Assembly: GCA_037389465.1 (NCBI GenBank)
Contig: JAZARR010000280.1
Location: 281,523-345,522 of the forward strand
DNA: 64,000 bases
Source: Baylisascaris procyonis
Lineage: Eukaryota; Nematoda; Chromadorea; Rhabditida; Ascarididae
Reading direction: 5' to 3'
The notes beneath the pieces are model-generated. The model made no database searches. It was not told the origin of the DNA and worked only from the letters and a program-made list of their open reading frames with translations. Shown here in pieces: positions 12,663 to 23,970 of the stretch; the first letter of the stretch is position 1; each line of letters begins with the position of its first letter. Both the position numbers and the translations under genes were made by a program.

Positions 12663-15334
12663 CCATGCATCTACACTTGTATCTATTTGTCCTTTAGGGG
12701 TGGGGGTCTTGTATCTATATGACCGGTTGGGGATAGGGGAATTGTATCTATATTTGTATGTATCTGTCTGGCGGGGGTGCGGACTTGTATCTGTCTGACT
12801 GGTGGGGGTTTGGACTTGTATCTCTCTGACTGGTGGGGGTGGGGAACTTGTATCTGTCTGACTGGTGGGGTGGGAGACTTGTATATATCTCACTGGTGGG
12901 GGTGGGAGACTTGTATGTCTCTGACTGGTGGGGGGTGGGGGACTTGTATCTATCTGATTGATGGGGGTGGGCGACGTGTATATATGTGACTGGTGAGGGG
13001 TGGGGGACTTGTATCTATCTTACTGGTTGGTTTATGGACTCGTATCTATCTGACTGGTGGGGGTGAGGGACTTCTATCTATATGACTGGTGAGGGGTGGG
13101 GGCTTGTATCTATCTGACTGGTTGGGTTGTGGGGGACCTGTATCTATCTGACTGGTGAGGGTGGCGACTTGTATCTATCTAAGCGGTGGGGGTGGGGCCT
13201 TGTATCTACACTTGTATTTATTTGACTTTTGGGGGTGGGGACTTGTACCTATATGACCGGTTGGGGATAGGGGAATTGTATCTATATTTGTACGTATCTG
13301 GCTGGCGGGGGTGCGGACTTGTATCTATCTGACTGGTGCTTGATGGGGGACCTGTATCTATCTGATTGGTGGGGGTGGGGGACATGTATCTATCTGACTG
13401 GTGGGGGGTGGGGACTGGTGTCTGTCTGAGTGGTGGGGGTGGGGGACCTGTATGTATCTGACTGGTGGGGGGCAGGGGACTTGTATCTGTCTGATGGTGG
13501 GGGTGGGAGACTTGTATCTATCTGAGTCGTGGGGGGGGGACTTGTATCTATCTGACTGGTGGGTGGTGGGGCACCTGTATCTCTCTGACAGGTGGGGTAG
13601 GGGACCTGTTAAGTGACTGGTGGGGGTACGGGCCTTTTACCTATATGATTGGTGGGGGGTGGGGACTTGTATGTATCTGACTGGTGCGGGTGGCTAACTT
13701 GTATCTATCCGACTGGTGGGGGTGGGGGACTTGTATCTATCTGACTGGTGGGGGTGAGGGACTTGTATCGATCTGACCGGTGAGGGGTGGGGCGGTTGTT
13801 CTATCTGACCGGTGGTGGTGGGAGATTTGCATCTATGTGACCGGTGGGGGTGGGTCACTTGTATCTATCAGACTGGTGGGTGGTGGGGGACTTTTATCTG
13901 TCTAACTGCTGGGGGTGGGAAACTTCTATATATCTGACTGGTGGGGGTGGCAGACTTGTATCTATCTGACTTGTGGGGGGGTGGGGGACTTGTATCTGTC
14001 TGACTGCTGGGGGTGGGAGACTTGTATCTATCTGACTGGTGAGGGGTGGGGGACTTGTATCTATCTTACTGGTTGGTTTATGGACTCGTATCTATCTGAC
14101 TGGTGGGGGTGAGGGACTTCTATCTATATGACTGGTGAGGGGTGGGGGCTTGTATCTATCTGACTGGTTGGGTTGGGACACTTGTATCTATCTGAGTGGT
14201 GGGGGGGGGGTGACTTGTATCTATCTGACTGGTGGGTGGTGGGGGACTGGTATCTGTCTGAGTGGTGAGGGTGGGAGACTTGTATATATCCGACTGGTGG
14301 GGGTGTCAGACTTGTGCCTATCCGACTGGTGGGGGCGGGGGCTTGTATGTATCTGACTGGTGGGGGTGAGGGACTTGTATCTATCTGACCGGTGGGGGTG
14401 AGGCAGTTGTATCTATCTGACCGGTGGGTGGTGGGAGACTTGTATGTATCTGACCGGTGGGGGTGGGGGACTTGTATCTATCTGACTAGTGGGGGGTGGG
14501 GGACTTGTATCTGTCTGACTGGTGGGGGTGGGAGACTTGTATCTATCTGACTGGTGGGGGTGGGGTACTTGTATCTATCTGACTGGTGCTTGATGGGGGA
14601 CCTGTATCTATCTGACTGGTGGGGTGTGGGGACTGGTATCTGTCAGAGTGGTGGGGGTGGGGGACCTGTATGTATCTGACTGGTGGGGGGCAGGGGACTT
14701 GCATCTGTCTGATGGTGGGGGTGGGACACTTGTATCTATCTGAGTGGTGGGGGGGGACTTGTGTCTATCTGACCGGTGGTTGTGGGGGACTTGTATCTAT
14801 CTTACTGGTGGGGGTGGGGACTTGTATCTGTCTAACTGGTGGGGGTGAGGGACTTGTATCTACCTGACTGGTGGGGTGGGGGACTTGTATCTGTCTGACT
14901 GGTGGGGTTGGGGGACTTGTATCTACGTGACTGGTGGGGGTAGGGGACTTGTATCTATCCGACTGGTGGGGGTGGGGGACTTGTATCTATCTGACTGGTG
15001 GGGGTGAGGGACTTGTATCGATCTGACCGGTGAGGGGTGGGGCGGTTGTTCTATCTGACCGGTGGTGGTGGGAGATTTGCATCTATGTGACCGGTGGGGG
15101 GTGGGTCACTTGTATCTATCAGACTGGTGGGTGGTGGGGGACTTTTATCTGTCTAACTGCTGGGGGTGGGAAACTTCTATATATCTGACTGGTGGGGGTG
15201 GCAGACTTGTATCTATCTGACTTGTGGGGGGGTGGGGGACTTGTATCTGTCTGACTGCTGGGGGTGGGAGACTTGTATCTATCTGACTGGTGAGGGTGGG
15301 GGACTTGTATCTATCTAACCGGTGGGGGTGGTGG
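12663..15334 (+). repeat. G-rich HOR copy 6 (A-type, 2,672 bp)
   Basis: The marker is followed by TTGTCCTTTAGGGG and TATATTTGTATGTATCTGTC, the A-type signature. It contains the unit CCTGTTAAGTGACTGG at 13,605 and the GCTTGATGG anchor at 14,588. The anchor spacing to the preceding A-type copy (11,918 to 14,588, 2,670 bp) agrees with the marker spacing, so both landmarks report the same period. Confidence 0.85.
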
Positions 15335-18174
15335 CCATGCATCTACACTTGTATCTATTTGTCCTTTAGGGGGTGGGGGTCTTGTATCTATATGACCGGT
15401 TGGGGATAGGGGAATTGTATCTATATTTGTATGTATCTGTCTGGCGGGGGTGCGGACTTGTATCTGTCTGACTGGTGGGGGGTTTGGACTTGTATCTCTC
15501 TGACTGGTGGGGGTGGGGAACTTGTATCTGTCTGACTGGTGGGGTGGGAGACTTGTATATATCTCACTGGTGGGGGTGGGAGACTTGTATGTCTCTGACT
15601 GGTGGGGGGTGGGGGACTTGTATCTGTCTGATTGATGGGGGTGGGCGACGTGTATATACGTGACTGGTGAGGGGTGGGGGACTTGTATCTATCTTACTGG
15701 TTGGTTTATGGACTCGTATCTATCTGACTGGTGGGGGTGAGGGACTTCTATCCATATGACTGGTGAGGGGTGGGGGCTTGTATCTATCTGACTGTTTGGG
15801 TTGTGGGGGACCTGTATCTATCTGACTGGTGAGGGTGGCGACTTGTATCTATCTAAGCGGAGGGGGTGGGGCCTTGTATCTACACTTGTATTTATTTGAC
15901 TTTTGGGGGTGGGGACTTGTACCTATATGACCGGTTGGGGATAGGGGAATTGTATCTATATTTGTATGTATCTGGCTGGCGGGGGTGCGGACTTGTATCT
16001 ATCTGACTGGTGCTTGATGGGGGACCTGTATCTATGTGATTGGTGGGGGTGGGGGACTTGTATCTATCTGACTGGTGGGTGGTTTGGCACCTGTATCTGT
16101 CTGACAGGTGGGGTAGGGGACCTGTTAAGTGACTGGTGGGGGTACGGGCCTTGTACCTATATGATTGGTGGGGGGTGGGGACTTGTATGTATCTGACTGG
16201 TGCGGGTGGTTAATTTGTATCTATCTGACTAGTGGGGGGTGGGGGACTTCTATCTATCTAATTGATGGGGGATGGGGGACGTGTATATATCTGACTGGTG
16301 AGGGGTGGAGGACTTGTATCTATCTGACTGGTTGGTTTGTGGACTTGTATGTATCTGACTGGTGGTGGGGTGGGGACCTGTACATATCTGACTGGTGGGG
16401 GATGGGAGACTTCTATCTATCTGACCGGTGGGTGTGGCGGACTTGTATCTATCTGACCAGTGGGGGTGGGGCAGTTGTATCTATCTGAGTGGTGGTAGGT
16501 GGGGGACCTGTATCTATCTGACTGGTGGGGGTGGGGTACTTGTATCTATCTGACTTTTGCTTGATGGAGGACCTGTATCTGTCTGACTGCTGGGGTGGGA
16601 GACTTGTATATATCTGACTGGTGGGGGTGGCAGACTTGTATCTATCTGACTGGTGGGGGAGGAATTGTATCTATCTGATGGTGGGGGTGGAACACTTGTA
16701 TCTCTCTGAGTAGTGGGGGCGGGGGACTTGTATCTATCTGACTGGTGGGTGGTGGGGCACCGTATCTATGTGACTGTTGGGTAGGGGACCTGTACCTATA
16801 TGACTGGTGGTTGTAAGGGAATTGTACCTATATGATTGGTGGGGGGTGGGGACCTTTACCTATCTGACTGGTGGGTGATGGGAGACTTGTATATATCTGA
16901 CTGGTGGGGGAGGGGGCTTGTATCTGACTGACTGGTGGGGTGGGAGACTTGTACCTATATGACTGGTGGGCAGTTGGGGACTTGTATCCATACTTGTATC
17001 TCTCTCAGTGGTGGGGGTGGGGGACTTGTATCTGTCTGACTGGTGGGGTGGGAGACTTGTATCTATCTGACTGGTGGGCTGTGGGGGACCTATATGTATC
17101 TGACTTTATGGGGGGAGGGGGCTTGTATCTATCTGACTGGTGGGTGGTGGGGCACCTGTATCTATCTGACTGGTGGGGGTAGGGGACTTGTATCTATCCG
17201 AGTGGTGGGGGTGGGGGACTTGTATCTATCTGACCGGTGGGGGTGAGGCAGTTGTATCTATCTGACCGGTGGGTGGTGGGAGACTTGTATGTATCTGACC
17301 GGTGGGGGTGGGGGACTTGTATCTATCTGACTAGTGGGGGTGGGGGACTTGTATCTGTCTGACTGGTGGGGGTGGGAGACTTGTATCTATCTGACTGGTG
17401 GGGGTGGGGTACTTGTATCTATCTGACTGGTGCTTGATGGGGGACCTGTATCTATCTGACTGGTGGGGTGTGGGGACTGGTATCTGTCAGAGTGGCGGGG
17501 GTGGGGGACCTGTATGTATCTGACTGGTGGGGGCAGGGGACTTGCATCTGTCTGATGGTGGGGGTGGGACACTTGTATCTATCTGAGTGGTGGGGGGACT
17601 TGTATCTATCTGACCGGTGGTTGTGGGGGACTTGTATCTATCTTACTGGTGGGGGTGGGGACTTGTATCTGTCTAACTGGTGGGGGTGAGGGACTTGTAT
17701 CTACCTGACTGGTGGGGTGGTTGACTTGTATCTGTCTGACTGGTGGGGTTGGGGGACTTGTATCTACGTGACTGGTGGGGGTAGGGGACTTGTATCTATC
17801 CGACTGGTGGGGGTGGGGGACTTGTATCTATCTGACTGGTGGGGGTGAGGGACTTGTATCTATCTGACCGGTGAGGGGTGGGGCGGTTGTTCTATCTGAC
17901 CGGTGGTGGTGGGAGATTTGCATCTATGTGACCGGTGGGGGGTGGGTCACTTGTATCTATCCGACTGGTGGGTGGTGGGGGACTTTTATCTGTCTAACTG
18001 CTGGGGGTGGGAAACTTGTATATATCTGACTGGTGGGGGTGGCAGACTTGTATCTATCTGACTTGTGGGGGGTGGGGGACTTGTATCTGTCTGACTGCTG
18101 GGGGTGGGAGACTTGTATCTATCTGACTGGTGAGGGTGGGGGACTTGTATCTATCTAACCGGTGGGGGTGGTGG
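15335..18174 (+). repeat. G-rich HOR copy 7 (A-type, 2,840 bp)
   Basis: This is the longest higher-order repeat between markers. The A-type signature follows the marker, CCTGTTAAGTGACTGG lies at 16,121 and the GCTTGATGG anchor at 17,432. Compared with copy 6 it contains an additional stretch at about 16,150-17,200, including GGGGCACCGTATCTATGTGA near 16,755. That extra stretch is also present in the next, partial copy. Confidence 0.85.
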
Positions 18175-21100
18175 CCATGCATCTACACTTGTATCTATTT
18201 GTCCTTTAGGGGGTGGGGGTCTTGTATCTATATGACCGGTTGGGGATAGGGGAATTGTATCTATATTTGTATGTATCTGTCTGGCGGGGGTGCGGACTTG
18301 TATCTGTCTGACTGGTGGGGGGTTTGGACTTGTATCTCTCTGACTGGTGGGGGTGGGGAACTTGTATCTGTCTGACTGGTGGGGTGGGAGACTTGTATAT
18401 ATCTCACTGGTGGGGGTGGGAGACTTGTATCTATCTGACTTGTGGGGGGGTGGGGGCTTGTATCTATCTGACTGGTTGGGTTGTGGGGGACCTGTATCTA
18501 TCTGACTGGTGAGGGTGGCGACTTGTATCTATCTAAGCGGTGGGGGGTGGGGCCTTGTATCTACACTTGTATTTATTTGACTTTTGGGGGTGGGGACTTG
18601 TACCTATATGACCGGTTGGGGATAGGGGAATTGTATCTATATTTGTATGTATCTGGCTGGCGGGGGTGCGGACTTGTATCTATCTGACTGGTGCTTGATG
18701 GGGGACCTGTATCTATCTGATTGGTGGGGGTGGGGGACTTGTATCTATCTGACTGGTGGGGGTGGGGACTGGTATCTGTCTGACTGGTGGGTGGTGGGGC
18801 ACCTGTATCTGTCTGACAGGTGGCGTAGGGGACCTGTTAAGTGACTGGTGGGGGTACGGGCCTTGTACCTATATGATTGGTGGGGGGTGGGGACTTGTAT
18901 GTATCTGACTGGTGCGGGTGGCTAATTTGTATCTATCTGACTGGTGGGGGGTGGGGGACTTCTATCTATCTAATTGATGGGGGATGGGGGACGTGTATAT
19001 ATCTGACTGGTGAGGGGTGGAGGACTTGTATCTATCTGACTGGTTGGTTTGTGGACTTGTATGTATCTGACTGGTGGTGGGGTGGGGACCTGTACATATC
19101 TGACTGGTGGGGGATGGGAGACTTCTATCTATCTGACTTGTGGGTGTGGCGGACTTGTATCTATCTGACCAGTGGGGGTGGGGCAGTTGTATCTATCTGA
19201 GTGGTGGTTGGTGGGGGACCTGTATCTATCTGACTGGTGGGGGTGGGGTACTTGTATCTATCTGACTTTTGCTTGATGGAGGACCTGTATCTGTCTGTCT
19301 GCTGGGGGTGGGAGACTTGTATATATCTGACTGGTGGGGGTGGCAGACTTGTATCTATCTGACTGGTGGGGGGGGGAATTGTATCTATCTGATGGTGGGG
19401 GTGGAACACTTGTATCTATCTGAGTAGTGCGGGCGGGGGACTTGTATCTATCTGACTGGTGGGTGGTGGGGCACCGTATCTATGTGACTGTTGGGTAGGG
19501 GACCTGTACCTATATGACTGGTGGTTGTAAGGGAATTGTACCTATATGATTGGTGGGGGGTGGGGACCTTTACCTATCTGACTGGTGGGTGGTGGGAGAC
19601 TTGTATCTATCTGACTGGTGGAGGTGGGGGACTTGTATCTATCTGACTGGTGGGGGTGGGGGACTTGTATCTGTCTGACTGCTGGGGTGGGAGACTTGTA
19701 TATATCTGACTGGTGGGGTGGCAGACTTGTATCTGTCTGACTTTTGGGGGGTGGGGGACCTGTATGAATCTGACTGGTTGGGTGCAGGGGACTTGTATCT
19801 ATCTGATGGTGGGGGTAGGACACTTGTATCTATCTGACTGGTGGGGGTGGGGTACTTGTATCTATCTGACTGGTGCTTGATGGGGGACCTGTATCTATCT
19901 GACTGGTGGTGGTGGGGGACTTGTATGTATGTGACTGGTGGGGGGCAGGGGAGTTGTATCTGTCTGATGGTGGGGGTGGGACACTTGTATCTATCTGGGT
20001 GGTGGGGGGATTTGTATCTATCTGACTGGTGGGTGGTGGGGCACCTGCATCTGTCTGACAGGTGGGGTAGGGGACCTGTTAAGTGACTGGTGGGGGTACG
20101 GGACTTGTACCTATATGATTGGTGGGGGGTGGGGACTTGTATGTATCTGACTGGTGCGGGTGGGGAACTTGTATCTATCTGACTGGTGGGGAGTGGGGCA
20201 GTTGTTCTATCTGACGGGTGGGTGGTGGGAGATTTGCATCTATGTGACCGGTGGGGGGTGGGTCACTTGTATCTATCTGACTGGTGTGGGGTGGGGGACT
20301 TGTATCTGTCTGACTGGTGAGGGTGGGAGACTTGTATCAATCTGAGTAATGGTGGGTGGGGGACCTGTATCTATCTGGCTGGTGGGGTGGGGTACTTATA
20401 TCTATCTGACTGGTGGTTGATGGGGGACCCGTATCTATCTGACTGGTGGGGGTGGGGGACTTGTATCTATCTGACTGGTGGGGGTGGGGGACTTGTATCT
20501 GTCTGAGTGGTGGGGATGGGAGACTTTTATCCATCTGACTGGTGGGTGTGGGATACTTGTATCTATCTGACTGGTGCTTGATGGGGGACCTGTATCTATC
20601 TGACTGGTGGGGGTGGGGGACTTGTATCTATCTGACTGGTGGGGGTGGGGACTGGTATCTGTCTGAGTGGTGGGGGTGGGGGACCTGTATGTATCTGACT
20701 GGTGGGTCGTGGGGCACCTGTGTCTGTCTGACAGGTGGGGTAGGGGACCTGTTAAGTGACTGGTGGGGGTACGGGACTTGTACCTATATGATTGGTGGGA
20801 AGTGGGGACTTGTATGTATCTGACTGGTGCGGGTGGGGAACTTGTATCTATCTGACTGGTGGGGGTGGGGGCTTTTATCTGTCTAATTGATGGGGGATGG
20901 GGGACGTGTATATATCTGTCTGGTGAGGGTTGGAGGACTTGTATCTATCTGACTGGTTGGTTTGTGGACTTGTATGTGTCTGACTGGTGGTGGGGTGGGG
21001 ACTTGTACATATCTGACTGGTGGGGGGAGGGAGACTTGTATCTATCTGACCGGTGGGTGTGGGGGACTTGTATCTATCTTACTGGTGGGGGTGGGGACTT

Positions 21101-22500
21101 GTATCTGTCTAACTGGTGGGGGTGGGGGACTTGTATCTAGGTGACTGGTGGGGTGGGGAGTTGTATCTGTCTGACAGGTGGGGGGTGGGGGACTTGTATC
21201 TACGTGACTGGTGGTGGTAGGGGACTTGTATCTATCCGACTGGTTGGTTTGTGGACTTATATGTATCTGACTGGTGTTGGGGTGGGGACTTGTACATATC
21301 TGACTGGTGGGGGTGGGATACTTGTATCTATCTGACCGGTGGGTGTGGGGGACTTGTATCTATCTTACTGGTGGGGGTGGGGACTTGTATCTGTCTAACT
21401 GGTGGGGGTGGGGGACTTGTATCTATCTGACTGGTGGGGGTGGCAGACTTGTATCTATCTGACTGGTGGGGGTGGGGCAGATGTTCTATCTGACGGGTGG
21501 GTGGTGGGAGATTTGCATCTATGTGACCGGTGGGGGGTGGGTCACTTGTATCTATCTGACTGGTGTGGGGTGGGGGACTTGTATCTGTCTGACTGGTGGG
21601 GGTGGGAGACTTGTATCAATCTGACTAATGGTGGGTGGGGGACCTGTATCTATCTGGCTGGTGGGGGTGGGGTACTTATATCTATCTGACTGGAGGTTGA
21701 TGGGGGACCTGTATCTATCTGACTGGTGGGGGTGGGGGACTTGTATCTATCTGACTGGTGGGGGTGGGGGACTTGTATATATCTGACTGCTGGGGGTGGC
21801 AGACTTGTATCTATCTGACTGGTTGGGGGTGGGGGACCTGTATGAATCTGACTGGTTGGGTGCAGGGGACTTGTATCTATCTGATGGTGGGGGTGGGGTA
21901 TTGTATCTATCTGGCTGGTGGGCGGTGGGGCACCGTATCTATCTGACTGGTGAGGGGTGGGGGACTTGTATCTATCTGACTGGTTGGTTTGTGGACTGGT
22001 ATGTATCTGACTGGTGGGGTGGGGGACTCGTATGTTTCTGGCTGGTGGTGGGTGGCGGACTTGTATCTATGTGACTGGTGGGGATGAGGGACTTGTATCT
22101 ATCTGACCGATGGGGGTGAGGCAGCTGTATCTATCTGACCGGTGGGTGGTGGGAGACTTGTATCTATCTGACCGGTGGGGGGTGGGGGACTTGTATCTAT
22201 CTGACTGGATTGAGGTGGGGGACTTGTATCTGTATGACTGGTGGGGGTAGGAGACTTGTATCTATCTGACTGGTGGTGGGTGGGGGACCTGTATCTATCT
22301 GACTGGTGGGGGTGGGGGACTTGTATCTATCTGACTGGTGGCGGGTGGAGGACTGGTATCTGTCTGAGTGGTGGGGGTGGGAGACTTGTATATATCTGAC
22401 TGGTGGGGGTGGCAGACTTGTATCTGTCTGACTGGTGGGGGTGGGGGACCTGTATGTGTCTGACTTGTGGGGGGCAGGGGATTTGTATCTATCTGATGGT
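18175..22500 (+). repeat. G-rich array, terminal partial HOR and rearranged tail
   Basis: The eighth and last CCATGCATCTACAC marker opens this segment. Up to about 19,600 it tracks copy 7 with an offset near 2,712 bp (CCTGTTAAG at 16,121 and 18,833; the CACCGTATCTATG unit at 16,758 and 19,472). Beyond that the order is local. CCTGTTAAG recurs at 20,075 and 20,748, and a block at about 20,200-20,420 (with GTATCAATCTGA at 20,334) is repeated at about 21,480-21,700 (21,613), an offset of about 1,279 bp. The segment ends at the boundary with the T-rich array. Confidence 0.8.
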
Positions 22501-22510
22501 CCACAAAATA
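22490..22510. other. Junction between the two satellites
   Basis: The last G-rich unit reads TATCTATCTGATGGT and is followed directly by CCACAAAATAATTATAAAT, which is the T-rich unit in reverse complement. No unique sequence separates them. GGT at the join fits both partners: GATGGTGGGGG is usual in the G-rich array, and AAAGGTCCAC is a normal reverse-strand variant of the T-rich unit. The breakpoint therefore shows about 3 bp of microhomology, as expected of end joining or template switching, although 3 bp can also arise by chance. Confidence 0.85.
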
Positions 22511-22826
22511 ATTATAAATACAAAAAGGTCCACAAGAACAACTACAAGTATAAAAAAGTCCACAGAGCAATTACAAACACAAAAAGTCCACAAAAACAAC
22601 TATAAATAGAAAAAAGTCCACAAAAACGACTATAAACACGGAAAAATGCACAAAAACAATTTGAAATAGAAAAAAGTACACAAAAAGAGTTATAAATAGA
22701 AAAAAGTCCAGAAAAACAATTGCAAATACAAAAACGTCCACAAAAACAATTACAAACACAAAAGAGCCCACAAAAACAATTATATATATAAAAAAGTCCA
22801 CAAGAAAACTTTAAATAGAAAAAAGT
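22501..22826 (-). repeat. Inverted T-rich block 1
   Basis: About eleven T-rich units run in reverse complement here (AAAAAAGTCCACAAAAACAA pattern), from the satellite junction to a flip near 22,826. There the sequence changes from TTTAAATAGAAAAAAG to TTTCTGTTTATATTTG and continues forward. Together with the following forward units this makes a large imperfect inverted repeat able to fold back at unit-level similarity. Its content matches the second inverted island: CGGAAAAATG at 22,639 corresponds to 29,318, and ATTGCAAATAC near 22,719 to 29,427. Confidence 0.92.
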
Positions 22827-23970
22827 TTCTGTTTATATTTGTTTTTGTGGACCTTTTTGTGTTTATAATCGTTTTTTTGACTTTTTTGTATTTATAATTG
22901 TTTCTGTGGACTTTTTTCTATTTATAATTGTTTTTGTGGATTTTTTTCTTGTTAAAGTTGTTTTTGTGGACTTATTTCTATTTATATTTGTTTTTGTGGA
23001 CCTTTTTGTATTTATAATCGTTTTTGTGGACTTTTTTGCATTTATAATTCTTTTGTGGACTTTTTTCTATTATAATTGTTCTTGTGGACCTTTTGTATTC
23101 ATGATTGTTTTTTGTGGACCTTTTTGTATTTATAATTGTTTTTGTGCACCTTTTTGTATGTGTAATTGTTTTTGTGGACTTTTTTTATTTATACTTGTTT
23201 TTGTGGGCATTTTTTCTATTTAGAATTGTTTTTGTGGACTTTTTTGTACTTGTAGTTGTTTTTGTGGACCTTTTTGTATTTATAATTGTTTTTGTCGACC
23301 TTTTTGTATTTATGATTGTTTTTGTGGACTTTTTCTATTTATAGTTGTTTTTGTGGACTTTTCTGTATTTGTAATTGTTTTTGTGGACTTTTTTCTATCT
23401 ATAATTGTTTTTGTATACCTTTTTGTATTTATAATCGCTTTTGAGGACTTTTTTGTATGCATAATTCTTTTGTGGACCTTTTTCTATTTATAATTGTTCT
23501 TGTGTCCTTTTTTGTATTCATGATTGTTTTTTGTGGACTTTTTTGTGTTCACAATTGTTTTTGCGGATTTTTTTCTTGTTAAAGTTGTTTTTGTGGTCTT
23601 ATTTCTATTTATATTTGTTTTTGTGGACCTTTTTGTATTTATAATCGTTTTTGTGGACCTTTTTGCATTTATAATTCTTTTGTGGACTTTTTTCTATTAT
23701 AATTGTTCTTGTGGACTTTTTGTATTCATGATTGTTTTTTGTTGACATTTTTTGTATTTACAATTGTTTTTGTGGACTTTTTCTATTTATAGTTGTTTTT
23801 GTGGACTTTTCTGTATTTGTAATTGTTTTTGTGGACTTTTTTCTATTTATAATTGTTTTTGTAGACCTTTTTGTATTTGTAGTTGTTTCTGTGGACCTCT
23901 TTGCGTTTAGAATTGCTTTTGTGGACCTTTTTCTATTTATAATTGTTTTTGTGGACTTTTTTTATATATA
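22827..23970 (+). repeat. T-rich array, first forward segment
   Basis: Forward units directly follow the flip. The first 300 bp or so match the segment after the second inverted island (from 29,536) in unit order, including TTTTTTCTTGTTAAAGTTG and the short unit TCTATTATAATTGTTCTTG or its full-length equivalent. An internal near-repeat of about 600 bp is visible: the TTCTTGTTAAAGTTG unit at about 22,950 recurs at about 23,570. Confidence 0.75.

Larger units (their letters stand above)
1..22500 (+). repeat. G-rich ~32-bp minisatellite array
   Basis: The region is an uninterrupted head-to-tail array. The consensus unit reads GACTTGTATCTATCTGACT followed by GGTGGGGGTGGGG, about 32 bp, and individual units vary by a few bases, mostly in the two G runs. 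Common point variants are GACCT for GACTT, GTATGTAT or GTATCTGT for GTATCTAT, GACCGG for GACTGG, and GAGTGG. All units I read have the same orientation. The consensus unit has 14 G and 4 C, so the + strand is strongly G-skewed. The array is already in progress at base 1 and stops abruptly near 22,500. No promoter, RNA gene or mobile element is visible inside it. Short open frames reiterating residues such as YLSDWWG or CIYLTGG are only the unit read in rotating frames, because 32 is not a multiple of three. I do not recognise the satellite as a named family. Confidence 0.98.

Noticed and set aside
1..22500. CRISPR-like array (about 19-bp conserved part alternating with a variable part)
   Set aside because: The supposed spacers are G-run length variants of the same unit and are not unique sequences. 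There is no leader and there are no cas genes, and HOR duplication explains the pattern.
22501..22830. Terminal inverted repeat of a transposon at the satellite seam
   Set aside because: The inverted sequence is ordinary T-rich satellite units at unit-level similarity. No transposase, target-site duplication or non-repeat interior is present.
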